Source: Dugong dugon
Lineage: Eukaryota > Chordata > Mammalia > Sirenia > Dugongidae
Assembly (NCBI GenBank): GCA_030035585.1
Contig: CM057464.1
Coordinates: forward strand, 73,392,919 to 73,456,918
Direction: 5' to 3'
DNA length: 64,000 nt
Positions 46,291 to 56,899 of the stretch are shown one piece after another (the stretch's first letter is position 1; each line of letters begins with the position of its first letter). A model generated the notes under the pieces. It saw nothing but the letters and a program-made list of their open reading frames with translations, did no database searches and was not told the origin of the DNA. A program made the position numbers and the translations under genes.

Positions 46291-46864
46291 GGTGTTGCGG
46301 TTTTCTTCGTTCCTCTTACTCTCCTGTGCTGAATTACTTTTGTTTTTGAATTTTTTTTTTATTTTGTTTTTATAGGTTTTGTGTTTACTGAGACTTTATT
46401 TTTATTTATTTTTGCTTTATTTTGATGAGTAAATTTGTTAACTTTCTTTGTGGTTACCTTGAAATTTACCCCTATCTTCCTAAGTTTAAATGAGTTTTTT
46501 ATTACTCAGTATCACTTTGACTTCCTCTTCATTTGAGAGTTCTGTACCTACACCATTTATCCCTCTTTTATTGTTCTGATGTTGTCAATTACACATTAAC
46601 CTCTCGGGTTCCCTGTTGTAAATCTTTTAGTTTTGTTTTATCCTTGAGATTTCATTACCTATTTGTTATCTGGAGCTCTCCTCGTTCTCTGTTCTCTGTC
46701 AGTTTCTTATTCCATTTTGTGCTTGACTGAGTTCTATATCTCTTCATTTGATGCTTAGGGTTCCAGGATTGATGTTTGTATCTGTTTTACATAGTTCTTC
46801 AGGTCTTTACTGTGGAAAGATGCCATGGTGCTTCTGTCTGTAGTGCCATGTTGACTCCACCTCC
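42745..46864 (-). mobile_element. Outer L1, 5' segment
   Basis: Continues ORF2 from the break at 34337 up to its N-terminus near 46260, then the pre-ORF2 region to about 46670, then jumps directly to sequence matching the extreme 5' end of the inner L1 (46675-46845 aligns with 42530-42726). ORF1 and most of the 5' UTR are absent. The target duplication AATGTTTCTT follows at 46865-46874. Confidence 0.93.
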
Positions 46865-46874
46865 AATGTTTCTT

Positions 46875-47630
46875 CATTTAAAAAAAATCTTTTCTGGTGA
46901 AAACATTTTGTGCCAGACCTCACCAGAAGTATTTTTAAAAGTTATTTTGTAAAATAAGTTTATAATATGGATATTTTCTTTTCTATATGTCAGTGCCCAT
47001 ACATCATCATGCTACTCATTAATGCATAGTAAATGCATTAATTAATTAATGATTGACATGAAGGTTTTTCACGTACTTGATGCTATAAAGAATATTCACA
47101 AGACAAAGATGAGGTTGTTATCACTAGTGTCTTCCTTCTTCTGGCACCTCATTCCACTTATAAATAAGAAAAGGATGATGAAGTGGCCACTAGAGAGTTG
47201 AATTGTTCTTCCTAGAGAGAATCTGAGTAAGGTATGTTTCCCAGGTATTTTGAAGAGTGTCTGTCTACTTGGATATTTGAAGCATGATCCAGTATTTTTT
47301 TTTAATGTCTTATTAGAGTAAATAATAGTATTCTATATATTACACATGACTTTGCTAATCTTCTAATGTATTTGCAATGCATCCATTAAGTTGTCCTGGT
47401 TGTTTCTGCCATATTTGTATTCCCAGGCCATTCTATTCCCTTTTATTTCTTGACAGCTTTTGTTCCTGGGTCTTCATCATTCTTTCCAACATAACTCCTG
47501 TCTAAATTCCTGGGAATTTATATATCTGGTTATTTAAGAATCCTAGATAATTAAGATTATACGTATATGTATGTATATATATATGTTTATGTGTGTATAT
47601 ACATACATACATATACCTATACATATGTAA
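46875..47630. other. Unassigned intron with a TATG simple repeat
   Basis: No family recognised in 46875-47550. TATGTATATATA-type repeats run from about 47558 to 47626. Confidence 0.5.
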
Positions 47631-47790
47631 GGAAACCCTGGTGGCATAGTGTTTAAGAGCTATGGCTGCTAACCAAAAGGTCAGCAGTTCAAATCCACCA
47701 GGCACTCCTTGGAAACCCTATGGGGCAGTTCTTTTCTGTCCTACAGGGTCGCTATGAGTTGGAATTGACTCGACAGCAACGGGTTTTTAT
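47631..47790 (+). mobile_element. AfroSINE, short type (first of a run of three)
   Basis: GGAAACCCTGGTGGCATAGT head, CAGTTCAAATCCACC B-box, CGACAGCAACGGGTTT tail. The target duplication ACATATGTAA / ACGTATGTAA is at 47621-47630 and 47791-47800. Confidence 0.95.
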
Positions 47791-47801
47791 ACGTATGTAA
47801 A

Positions 47802-47974
47802 GGAGCCCTGGTCGCGTAGTGGTTAAGAGCTCGGCTGTTAACCAAAATGTCAGCAGTTCAAATATACCAGCCACTTTTTAGAAACCCTGTGGGGCAGTTC
47901 TACTCTGTCCTATAGGGTCACTATGAGTCGGTATCAACTTGACATCAGTGGGTTTGGTTTTTTTTTTTTTTTTT
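47802..47974 (+). mobile_element. AfroSINE, short type (second of the run)
   Basis: GGAGCCCTGGTCGCGTAGTG head through CAGTGGGTTTGG and a T-run. Confidence 0.94.
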
Positions 47975-48174
47975 TCTGTAGTGCAATGGTTAAGTGCTCA
48001 GTTAATCAAAAGGCCAGCAGTTCAAACCCACGAGCCACACTGTGGGAGAAAAGACCTGGCAATCTATTCCCTGAAAGATTGAAGCCTTGGAAACTCTATG
48101 GGACAGTTCTACTCTGTCATGTGAGGTCACTATGAATCAGAATCAACTCTATGGCACACAGCAATAACAACAAT
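47975..48174 (+). mobile_element. AfroSINE, long type, head lost (third of the run)
   Basis: TCTGTAGTGCAATGGTTAAG, AGAAAAGACCTGGCAATCTA middle, CTATGGCACACAGCAATAAC tail. Confidence 0.9.
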
Positions 48175-48297
48175 ACATGTATGTATATATATAATCTTCC
48201 AAAGGTCAGTTCCTTTCTCTTTTCTCTTCCTATGATCTTTCCCTGTTGTATGTTCCTCAGTCATATCTTTGAAAATATCATGGCAAATAACTGCATA

Positions 48298-48440
48298 AAA
48301 CCAAAAAAACCAAACCCATTTTTGTTGAGTCAATTCTGACTCATAGCACCCTATAGAACAGAGTAGAACTGCCCCATAGGCTTTCCAAGGGGCAGCTGGT
48401 GGATTCGAACTGCCACTAGGCTCCAAACCACTAGGGCTCC
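48298..48440 (-). mobile_element. AfroSINE, short type
   Basis: CCAAACCCATTTTTGTTGAG tail through CCACTAGGGCTCC head. The target duplication AAATAACTGCATA is at 48285-48297 and 48441-48453. Confidence 0.95.
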
Positions 48441-48594
48441 AAATAACTGCATATATAACCTAATTCATGTATCTGCCATCTGATCATCATCTCTGTTTAT
48501 ATTTCTAGCTTACCTCCTCTGGTACCTGATTGTATCCAATATTTTTTTAAATTATTTACTTTTTGAAATAAAAATAAAATTATTATTTGTGTTA

Positions 48595-48812
48595 TAGAAA
48601 ATTTCAAAAGTAGAGAGAACATGTACCAACAACCAGCTTCAACAATTATCAATTCATGGCCAATTTTGTTTTACCCCGTATAATGTGAAGTAAATACAAG
48701 ATAGCATATCATTTCTTTTGTAACTATTTCAGTATATATATTTAAAAAAGGTAAAATACTTATTAAACAAAAAAAAAAAAAAAAATTAACAGTTCCTTAA
48801 TATCTAACTCCC
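48595..48812 (+). mobile_element. Old L1M-type 3' region, second copy
   Basis: AAAAGTAGAGAGAACATGTA, CCAGCTTCAACAATTATCAA and AACAGTTCCTTAATATCTAA match the 22215-22700 repeat in order. Confidence 0.6.
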
Positions 48813-49708
48813 CTAAAGCCCCAGCAGTAGCTACAGTTCATTGGTCCTACTACCACTTCACTGTCTTACATCCATGACAACATCTTCCCTCTTCTTATCC
48901 AGTTTAGATCCTGCGGTTGGTCCCTGTAGTCATTCCACATTGAATACACTCTCAATGGCCCTGCCCCTTCTCACTTTGTTATACTCTCATGGAAGAACCA
49001 CAGCCATACGCAAATCAAACTCTGCTTACTCCATGCCTGCACTCCTGCAGCTGAATGTGGTTGGAGAAAAACTTTCAACCATATTGATTGGTCCCATTTT
49101 AAATTTATAACTGGTAGGTCCTTAATGCTGCCCAGCAATCATACCTTATCTTCGTTATCTATTCCCTCTCCTACCTTTCTACATGATTATGTTATATCTC
49201 TCTTTCCTCATACCTTTAACATATCGTCTTGCTTCCTCATTTACTTGGAGACCTTGCTTCCCACTTCACAGAGAAAATGAAAGCAGTCAGAAGAGAGCTT
49301 CCACAATGCCAGTACCACACCACCCTCCCTCCAGCATCTGAACCCTTATATTTGGCCTTTTGGCTTGATGTTAAAGATTGTCTTTTACTATTCTTGAGTC
49401 TCTGTGCTCTAATCCCCTTTCTTTTCACTAGACCCTATCCCTTGTTGCCTACTCAAAGACATTGCTCCAGAAATTCTTCCTTCTCCTCCCCATCCCAACA
49501 TCTCTGACATCTTTAATTTTGACTTTTTACTGAATCATTCCTGTCAGCATACAAACATGCTTTTGTTTCACCCAGCTTAAAACAACAGAAGACAAAAATA
49601 CAACTTCTCTTGACCGGCTTTAGCCATAGCTACTGGTCTAATTCTCTGCTTCCTACTGTAGTGAAATTATTCAGAAAGAGTTGTCTGTATCTGATGTCTC
49701 TATATGTT
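48813..49708 (+). mobile_element. L2-type LINE, 5' part of a split copy
   Basis: Pyrimidine-rich, decayed coding-like sequence that runs into CTGTAGTGAAATTATTCAGA..., upstream of an LTR. It resumes at 50110. Confidence 0.55.
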
Positions 49709-50109
49709 TGTCTTGGTTGTCTAGTGCTACTATAACAGAAATACCACGAGTGGGTGCCTTTAACAAACAGAAATTTCTTTTCTCATAGTTAGGAGGCTAG
49801 AAGTCCAAATTTAGGACGCCAACTCTAGGGGAAGGCTCTCTCTGTTCACTCTGGGGGAAGTTCCTTGTGTCTTTTCAGCTTCTATTCCTCGGTTCCTTGG
49901 TGATCTTCATGTGGTGTGACATCTATCTTCCCCAATCTCTGCCTTTGCTCTTTTTTTAATCTTAAGAGATTGACTGAGACACACCCTACACTAATACTGC
50001 CTCATTAACATAACAAAGAAAACCCATTCCCAAATGAGATTATAACCACAAGTATAGGAGTTAGGGTTTACAACACCTATTTCTGGGGAGCACAATTCAA
50101 TCCATAACA
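49709..50109 (-). mobile_element. ERVL/MaLR-like solo LTR
   Basis: Reads TGTCTTGGTTGTCTAGTGCT ... CAATTCAATCCATAACA, related to the LTRs at 17123 and 18380 but about 400 bp because of internal deletions. No retroviral genes are attached. A clear target duplication was not seen. Confidence 0.8.
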
Positions 50110-51395
50110 CCGTTCTACATACCCCTTCCAATAAGACTTTTGCTCTCACTACTCCACTAAGACAACTCTTGTGGAAGTCATCAATAACCTACATATTACT
50201 AAATTCAGTGAATTCTTAGGCCTCATTTTACTTGGCCTAGTTTTAGGATTTGACACTGTTAATCACACCCTCTTCCTTTGATACAGTTTTGTTACTTGGC
50301 TTCCAGGATGCCACTTTCTCTTGGTTTCTTTAGTCTCCTTTGCTGGTACCTGCTCTTCTATTAGACCTCTTAACTTTGGAGTATCTCTGGGCTCATTCGT
50401 TGGTCTTCTATATTTATTCTGTCTCCCTGATGACTTGGATTTAAATACCACATCTACACCACCAAGATCCAAATTTACATCTCTGGCCCAGATCTCTCTA
50501 CTCAACACTCCACTTGGATATCTAGGCACCTCAGTTTAACTTATCCTTTTTTGATCTTCCACCTAAGATTTACTGTACCTACACCCTTCCCTATCTCAGT
50601 GAATGGCAACTCGGTCCTTCAGGTTGTTGAGGCTAAAATCCTGAGAATCACCCTCTTTTCTTATTTTTCTCTCACATTCCACATTCAGCACATCTGGAAG
50701 TCCTTTTGGCTCAAAGGTATTCAGTGTCTGACCATTTCTTTCATTGCTGCTGCTACTTCCCTGGTCCTAGCCACCATTACCTACCTCCCACTTGAATTGC
50801 TCTAACAGTTGTGACTGGTCTTGCTGTTCTTACGCTTGCCGGCAGCCTTAAGGTTTGTTTGCAGCACAGTAGCCAGAACAATCCTTTTAAAACATAAATC
50901 AGAACATATTATTACCTCAAGTATGATGCCTACTAACAGCATACAATCCTATTCAGAAAAAACACCAAAGGCTTTATAATGCCTTCAAGGCATTGTAAGC
51001 ATGTCCTTCCTTTCATTCCAGCCACTGTGTTCCCTTTGTTTCTTGAAAATACCAGACATCCTCCTGCCTTAGAGTCTTTGCACTGTTGGTTCCTTCTGCT
51101 TGGAAAGTCCATTGATAACATCTTTAACTCCTTTCAAATCTTTGCTCCAGGAACACCTCAGAGACCTGCACAGAAATTCCCTGAACCCTTCGTTCTCAAT
51201 CTCCAGTCACTAAAATCCCCTGTATTCTGCTTAATTTTTTTCTCCAATAAATTTAGCATTTTATAGCTTACTACATAACTTTATTATTTTTATTGCTTAC
51301 TCTGTCTTCCCTCATTCGAATGTAAGCTCCATAAGGGCAGGAATGTCTATCTTTTTGTCTGGCATATAGTTTGTTAGTTTGTTTTTTTCTTTTTG
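50110..51395 (+). mobile_element. L2-type LINE, 3' part of a split copy
   Basis: The decayed reverse transcriptase is still visible at 50330-50450 (FAGTCSSIRPLNFGV then a G-S-x-x-G-x-L box and a DDLD remnant). It is followed by the L2 3' end: ATCCTTTTAAAACATAAATC, AGAGTCTTTGCACTGTTGGT, and CATTCGAATGTAAGCTCCAT with AAGGGCAGGAATG. Confidence 0.75.
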
Positions 51396-51651
51396 AGTAA
51401 ATCGTTTTTTTCTTTCTTCCAGCATTACTTCACTCTTAATCATTTTCAGAGTTAATATATAGTTTTATTAAATATATTATCTTTTTTATTTATTTATTAT
51501 ATTCTGTTTTAGAAAACTGCACAAATATTTATGTATATATTTATGTATTTGTGTTTAATTATTTTCTATTTTATCTAATTTTTAGTAAAAACACAGTAGT
51601 TTATAACTCTGTTAGGTATCTAAAATTATTTCTCATTCTTACCTTTAACAG
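51396..51651. other. Intron immediately before FAM83B exon 3
   Basis: AT-rich. It ends in a pyrimidine-rich tract and the AG at 51650-51651 used as splice acceptor. Confidence 0.8.
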
Positions 51652-51816
51652 GTCATTGCTTTAGTAATGGACATATTTACAGATGTGGACATTTTCAAGG
51701 AAATAGTTGAAGCATCAACTCGAGGAATATCTGTATACATTCTGCTTGATGAGTCAAATTTTAATCATTTTCTAAATATGACTGAAAAACAGGGTTGTCA
51801 AATTCAACGTCTCAGG
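51652..51816 (+). CDS. FAM83B: FAM83B, internal coding exon (exon 3 by comparison with human)
   Basis: Encodes 55 residues in phase 0, starting [15 protein letters not shown] and ending [15 protein letters not shown] recognise this as the middle of the FAM83 (DUF1669) domain of FAM83B. The domain has a phospholipase-D-like fold that in this family binds casein kinase 1 isoforms; FAM83B is also reported to act in EGFR/RAS-CRAF and PI3K signalling in epithelial cells. The acceptor is a T-rich stretch ending ACAG just before 51652. The donor GTAAGA follows at 51817. The exon is a multiple of three and leaves the frame intact. It differs from the human protein, as I remember it, at only a few positions. 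No start codon is expected here: the first coding exon lies upstream of the window. Confidence 0.95.
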
Positions 51817-52285
51817 GTAAGAATTCCATGGTTTTTTTTTTCCTCAAGTTTACTGTGTGCCTTTGTCAGATCAGTCAAATGTAAAGTATGTTAAGGTATA
51901 TTACTGCAAAAGTAAAATAGAAAAAAAAAAGATTTATGGTAGCATAATGAGTGATTACAGAAGGGTCTCCTTATATTTTTCAGACAATAACTGAAAAAAA
52001 CACATCTTCATGAGGGTTTTACATTGTGTTTTTCTTGACGGTGGAAACTTAAGCCTCTGATGGTTTGGTACCGATTATAATTAATGCTTCAGTTTTGCAT
52101 GCACAACCTTGCAATCATTGACTCAAAGGATTGTTTGATTCAGCAGGTGTTGCTTATCAAAATCATTTAACATAGTGTTTTCACTTACTTTTGACTTTTC
52201 AAAATGAGAACGGATTTTATTGTTCAGTTATGTTAGCATCATGCTACTGTAACTCAGAGAATTTCTCTCTTTTCTTTGCTTAATT

Positions 52286-52395
52286 ATGATAAAAATATAT
52301 ATAACAAAATGTTGGCCATTTCAACATTTTCTGCATGTACTTTAGTGGCATCGATTATGTTCATCATGTTGTACCACCATCACCGCTGCCAAAAG
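52286..52395 (-). mobile_element. L1 3' UTR-like fragment (tentative)
   Basis: GTTGGCCATTTCAACATTTT CTGC and GTACCACCATCACCGCTGCC resemble an old L1 3' UTR segment, also seen within the inner L1 3' UTR near 34505-34600. Confidence 0.4.
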
Positions 52396-52687
52396 GATGT
52401 CTTGCGGAAGTATCCTCAGTAATTTATGAAACCATTCTGTGCAACTGTGTAGTAATATCTCCTGTTTAAGCTATATTAAAATATCTATTTTAAGTGATGA
52501 TTTTTGCTGAATATTTTATTTTTGAGAGATGTTTTAGAAATTGCCATTCACTACTTTTTTTGTTATTGTTTAAAAATTTTATTTCAGGTATACATTTTTT
52601 GATATTAAGGCTTTATATTGACATATATTTTACTTTTTAAAATATCCCCTTTCTAGCCATAATTTTACTTTTTATGTATAATTTTAG

Positions 52688-52812
52688 AATATTCGAGTAC
52701 GGACAGTAAAAGGCCAAGATTATCTTTCAAAAACAGGAGCAAAATTCCATGGAAAACTGGAACAGAAATTTTTGTTAGTTGACTGCCAGAAAGTTATGTA
52801 TGGTTCTTACAG
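52688..52812 (+). CDS. FAM83B: FAM83B, internal coding exon (exon 4 by comparison with human)
   Basis: Encodes 41 full codons plus two bases of a serine codon completed by the next exon (phase 2). The product begins [20 protein letters not shown] and contains [12 protein letters not shown], the segment matching the HKD box of phospholipase D. His and Lys are present but the spacing to Asp is not the catalytic H-x-K-x4-D, which agrees with the family having no known PLD activity. The acceptor is AATTTTAG at 52680-52687 and the donor GTAAGA begins at 52813. The intron before it is 871 bp and the one after it about 10.2 kb. Confidence 0.95.
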
Positions 52813-52894
52813 GTAAGATCATTGTGTTATCAATCATTTAAATAATTTGTTTTAGTATCAAATGTTAATGTAATCTATTTAATTATTTCTTAAG

Positions 52895-53045
52895 AAGCTC
52901 TGAGACTTGGGTTTGAGTTCTGGCTCTGCCTCTAAAGAACAATAAGACGTTAGGCAAATCATATAAATTTCTGGAGTTTCAGTTTCTTCATTCAAAAATG
53001 AAGGGATTGATTAATATCTAAGGTTCCCTACAGCTCTATAATAAA
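52895..53045 (+). mobile_element. MIR
   Basis: GACTTGGGTTTGAGTTCTGG CTCTGCC, TTAGGCAAATCATATAAATT and CAGTTTCTTCATTCAAAAAT follow MIR. Confidence 0.85.
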
Positions 53046-53195
53046 ACTTTTCTTGTGAAAACTGTAAATAATATGCATTTAATAACAATTGTTCATAAAA
53101 ATAGCTCTTTTACCACTTTGAAGAACCAGTGGAATGAGTTTCCTTCATTTTAGTATTATTAAGAATCTGATAATTACCATGTTAAAAGAATAAAT

Positions 53196-53347
53196 AAACC
53201 AAACCCATTGCTGTTGAGTCGATTCCGACTCACAGTGACCCTACAGGACAGAGTAGAACTGCCCCATAGGGTTTCTAAGAAGTGGCTGGTGGATATGAAC
53301 TGCTGATCTTTTGGTTAGCAGCCGTAGCAGTTAACCACTACGCCACC
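53196..53347 (-). mobile_element. AfroSINE, short type
   Basis: AAACCAAACCCATTGCTGTT tail through AACCACTACGCCACC head. Confidence 0.95.
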
Positions 53348-53479
53348 AAAAAGAAAAAGCATGTAAGAGTCTGACTGCTAAAAATGCCCAGACAGACACT
53401 AGACAACTGTACTCAGCCCCAGATTGCATTCTCTGACATCTTTCACAGCTGCCATTGGTGAAATGTTTAACTCTGTTCT

Positions 53480-53690
53480 GGCTTGGCTCTTTTACATGTT
53501 TTACCCCCAGTCTTACAAGTTATCTCCAAGGCAGTTGTTTTTATCCCCATATCATAAGTGAGAAAATTGAAGTTCCCGATGGTTAAGGGACTTGTCTAAA
53601 ACCCCACGGCTACGGACCAGAGGCAGCTTTCCTTCCAGTCCAGGTCAGACTGTCTCCAGAGTACAGGCTCTGATGTAATACTCGCTCTGA
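53480..53690 (-). mobile_element. MIR
   Basis: TTTTATCCCCATATCATAAG, GAGAAAATTGAAGTTCCCGA and GTCCAGGTCAGACTGTCTCC follow the reverse complement of MIR. Confidence 0.75.
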
Positions 53691-53927
53691 ATCCCCCATG
53701 TCAGCACTGAATGGGATGCATAGAGAAAATATGCTATCAGGCAGATAAAAGTATCAGACAAACATGGGAACTGCTAGGTCATGTGGGCAGGGTAGACTCA
53801 TTATTAAAGGCTGAGTGAGGAAGCCAGGAGAGGTGTGGATGTTAACAGGACAGTGTGAGTGAGGACACTTGTCTCTTATCTTCATAACTTAGAAAGTCCA
53901 CAAGAAGGAGGGAACATGTTGAAACAG

Positions 53928-54075
53928 CTGGCCTTGGGCAAGGTACTTAACTTAGCTGAATTTACTTTGGGCAACTGTAAAATGATGATAATCGTAGAAC
54001 CTACCTTATGTTGTTGTGAGGATTAAACGACTTAATGCGTCCAAAGCCCCTAATGTCAGCTATTATTTTAAGCCT
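53928..54075 (+). mobile_element. MIR 3' half
   Basis: CTTGGGCAAGGTACTTAACT, ACTGTAAAATGATGATAATC and TTGTTGTGAGGATTAAACGA. Confidence 0.85.
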
Positions 54076-54214
54076 TGTTTTAACTGTTATTATCTGCTAA
54101 CTTTAAGCTCAGAGACCCTTTTATGAAAGTGCTGTTTGGAGTTCCAAATGTAAGCTTGTTAAGAGTGGAAATTGCAGCTAATGGTTGAAATTAATGAGTC
54201 CTCTGAAAGACTCA

Positions 54215-54425
54215 GGAGCCCTGGTTGTGCAGTGGTTAAAGCACTCAGCTGTTGACCAAAAGGTCAATGGTTCGAACCTACCAGCCAATCCTTGGGAGGA
54301 AGATGTGGAAGTCTGCTTCCTTAAAGATTACAGCATTGGAAACCTTATGGGGCAGTTCTACTTCTGACCGATAGGGTGTCTGTCAGTTGGAATCTACTTA
54401 ACGGCAGTGGTTTGGGTTTTGGTCT
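54215..54425 (+). mobile_element. AfroSINE, long type
   Basis: GGAGCCCTGGTTGTGCAGTG head, GGTTCGAACCTACC B-box, GAAGATGTGGAAGTCTGCTT middle, TTAACGGCAGTGGTTTGGGT tail. The target duplication AAAGACTCA is at 54206-54214 and 54426-54434. Confidence 0.95.
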
Positions 54426-54670
54426 AAAGACTCATTATATTTATATATATTTGTTAAGACTTACTTGGTTTTAGAGAGTCTTTAATTGAAATTTTAATTA
54501 AAATTGAAATTTCATTTGACTTATAGAATGATGTTTATTATTTAAGCTCATCATTATCAGTATTTTCTATTTTTATTTTCTAACTTGACTTTTAAGATTA
54601 TCTTCACCAGTAAATTCACCTCAACTTTGTTTTGCTACCACTAGATATTAATAGGTGCTATATGTTGAGA

Positions 54671-54840
54671 GGAAACCCTGGTGGCATAGTTGTTAAGAGC
54701 TATGGCTGCTAACGAAAAGTTCAGCAGTTCATATCCACCAAGTGCTCCTTGGAAATCCTGTGGGGCAGTTCTACTTTGTCTTGTAGGGTCACCATGAGTC
54801 GGAATTGACTCAGTGGCAATGGGTTTGGTTTGGTTTTTGT
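54671..54840 (+). mobile_element. AfroSINE, short type
   Basis: GGAAACCCTGGTGGCATAGT head through CAATGGGTTTGGTTTGGTTT. The 12-bp target duplication TATATGTTGAGA is at 54659-54670 and 54841-54852. Confidence 0.96.
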
Positions 54841-54865
54841 TATATGTTGAGAGGTGTGCTTGGGT

Positions 54866-55085
54866 GAGTTGCACCCTAGTGGTGCAGTGGTTAAGCACTG
54901 GGCTGCTAACCACAAGGTCAGCAGTTGGAACCTACCAGCGTCTCTGCAGGCAAAAGATGGGCAGTCTGATGGGCAGGTTGCTTCTGTAAAGATTATAGCC
55001 TTGGAAACCCTATGGGGCAGTTCTACTCTGTCCTATAGGATCTCTATAAGTCAGAATTGACTGGACAGTGACAAGTTTTTTGTGT
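54866..55085 (+). mobile_element. AfroSINE, variant with its own middle
   Basis: TAGTGGTGCAGTGGTTAAGC head, GTCAGCAGTTGGAACCTACC B-box, GGCAAAAGATGGGCAGTCTG and AAAGATTATAGCCTTGG middle, ACTGGACAGTGACAAG tail. It lies 13 bp past the previous SINE's target duplication. Confidence 0.92.
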
Positions 55086-56647
55086 GTGTTTATAAGTTGA
55101 GATGACAGTAGTTGAGCTACTTTAAGAATAGAATGGGGAAAAACAACAACAAAATTTATCTATTTTTCTCTTTCTTTCTTACTTACGTTATTTACTCACT
55201 CACTCACTTATAAGCCAGAGGATATAAGCTACTACTTATGGAAGTGTTTATGGAATGCTAGGACCACAAATTATAAAAATCTATCAAAACTCTTATGTAA
55301 CAACTCTATCTTATTTATTATTTTGAATTCATTTAAAATACTTCTTTAGAAAATTAATGGTTGTCAGGTGTTGTCATATGTTTTTCCTGATTAATGATCA
55401 TGTAAGTTTCCTATTGTTAACAAAATTCTAACAGGATCTGGTGGAACAGTTATGAACCAGTTTCCATCACAAGTAGTTAAAATTTTACTTCCTTTGGGTT
55501 AAAAACTGCCTAAGTCCCTCACATTCTAGTATTGCCTTTTTTTTTTCCTCAAAAGCGAATTCAAAATACCCTCTTTTTTCATTCACAATTCTTTGCCATA
55601 GGATTCATTGTGTTATAACCTCCCAGTCTTTACAGAAAGGCCTGGAATCTGTATTTACCGGAGTGACATTGTGTGACAGCTCACTCCTATGGTGAAAGTT
55701 TCACCAGGAAAATATAACAGGAGTTTTGCCATCACATAATACTAACAGTGATAAGATAAAACTCTTGAAAAAAAAAAAATTGCCACTTACATACTTTTAA
55801 TCCGTGTGTATATAGATAATATTTCGAATTGGATACCCCCTTTTGAAATTGCCACATGCAAATCTGAGATATTTAGTAAAGCATTTTTCACAAATTTGAT
55901 TGATGGAGCATTTTATGTACTTCTGTTTTTTTTGTTTTTTGGTTTTTTTTTTTTTTGAGTTTTATGAGCTCTTTCAAAAGATGGGTTTCACTAAATCTGG
56001 TGGCCCTAAGATACGACTTAAAGATTGTCACATTCAGAGATCCATGCTGCAGCCGGTATACTGACCCTTCCACATCTCCATCACCACTCTCACTTCGTGG
56101 GCTTCACTTTCGTAACCCCCAGCTGGGGACTCAGAGTATTTGGCCTATCTCTTTATATGAGGATTTATAGCCACACTCCCAGTTCCATGTCTAATATGTG
56201 ACTGTGTGTGTGTGTGTGTATTTGGTTTGGTTTAGGAGGAATAAGTTTATTTTTTAAATCCAAATAAATATCTGCATATATTTCTAAAAATGACAAAAAG
56301 ATACACAGTACAAAATAGTAGTTCTTCTTATCCATCGTCATCTACCTCTAGTTCCTAACTTCCAGGTACAATTACTCAAATTCTTTTAGCTAGTCCTTTT
56401 GGTATTTAGTCCACTCTGCTAAATAATATGATTATACTGCCATTTCTTGATTTATCAAATTTAGATATTATCTCTTAGATGTATGGTAATTGAGGAGAAA
56501 TATTTCCTACTCTGCTGCCTTTCTTGTCCCTTTTCTGTCTTTTTAGTGGGATATCAGGAAGAAAAAGAAGCATGTATGATAATCCAGATTTAATTAAAAC
56601 CTTTTAAACTTTCTACCATCATAAATTTCTGTTCTTATAAGCCATTT
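55086..56647. other. Unassigned intron
   Basis: AT-rich, with T-runs near 55927-55955 and a (TG)n stretch near 56200-56220. No family or coding signal was recognised. Confidence 0.4.
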
Positions 56648-56791
56648 GGAGCCCTGGTGGTGCAGTGTTTAAGAGCTACGGCTGCCAACCAAAAGGTCGT
56701 CAGTTCTAATCCACCAGCCACTCCTTGGAAACCCTATGGGGCAATTCTACTCTGTCCTATGAGTCGGAATCAACTCGACGGCATTGGGTAT
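56648..56791 (+). mobile_element. AfroSINE, short type with a small internal deletion
   Basis: GGAGCCCTGGTGGTGCAGTG head. The usual TATAGGGTCGC between CTGTCC and GAGTCGG is reduced to TAT. Tail CGACGGCATTGGGTATAATA. Confidence 0.95.
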
Positions 56792-56899
56792 AATAATAAC
56801 CAACATAAACATCTCTGCCTGTTATTTTTCTTTGTCTTTGATAGTAAAAATTCATTTATATACTCATTTCTTTATTCACAGCAAATATTTTGACATGCC

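Larger units (their letters stand above)
1..51651 (+). other. FAM83B intron upstream of exon 3 (inferred)
   Basis: No open frame resembling the first coding exon of FAM83B (about 145 codons beginning with the initiator Met) occurs upstream of 51652 on either strand. No other host exon was recognised. Given the large intron at this place in the human gene, the whole stretch is best read as intron. Its content is transposable elements and unassigned AT-rich DNA, listed separately. Confidence 0.7.

Noticed and set aside
1..51651. Search for the first coding exon of FAM83B
   Set aside because: No open + strand frame resembling its N-terminal part was found; the exon must lie upstream of the window.
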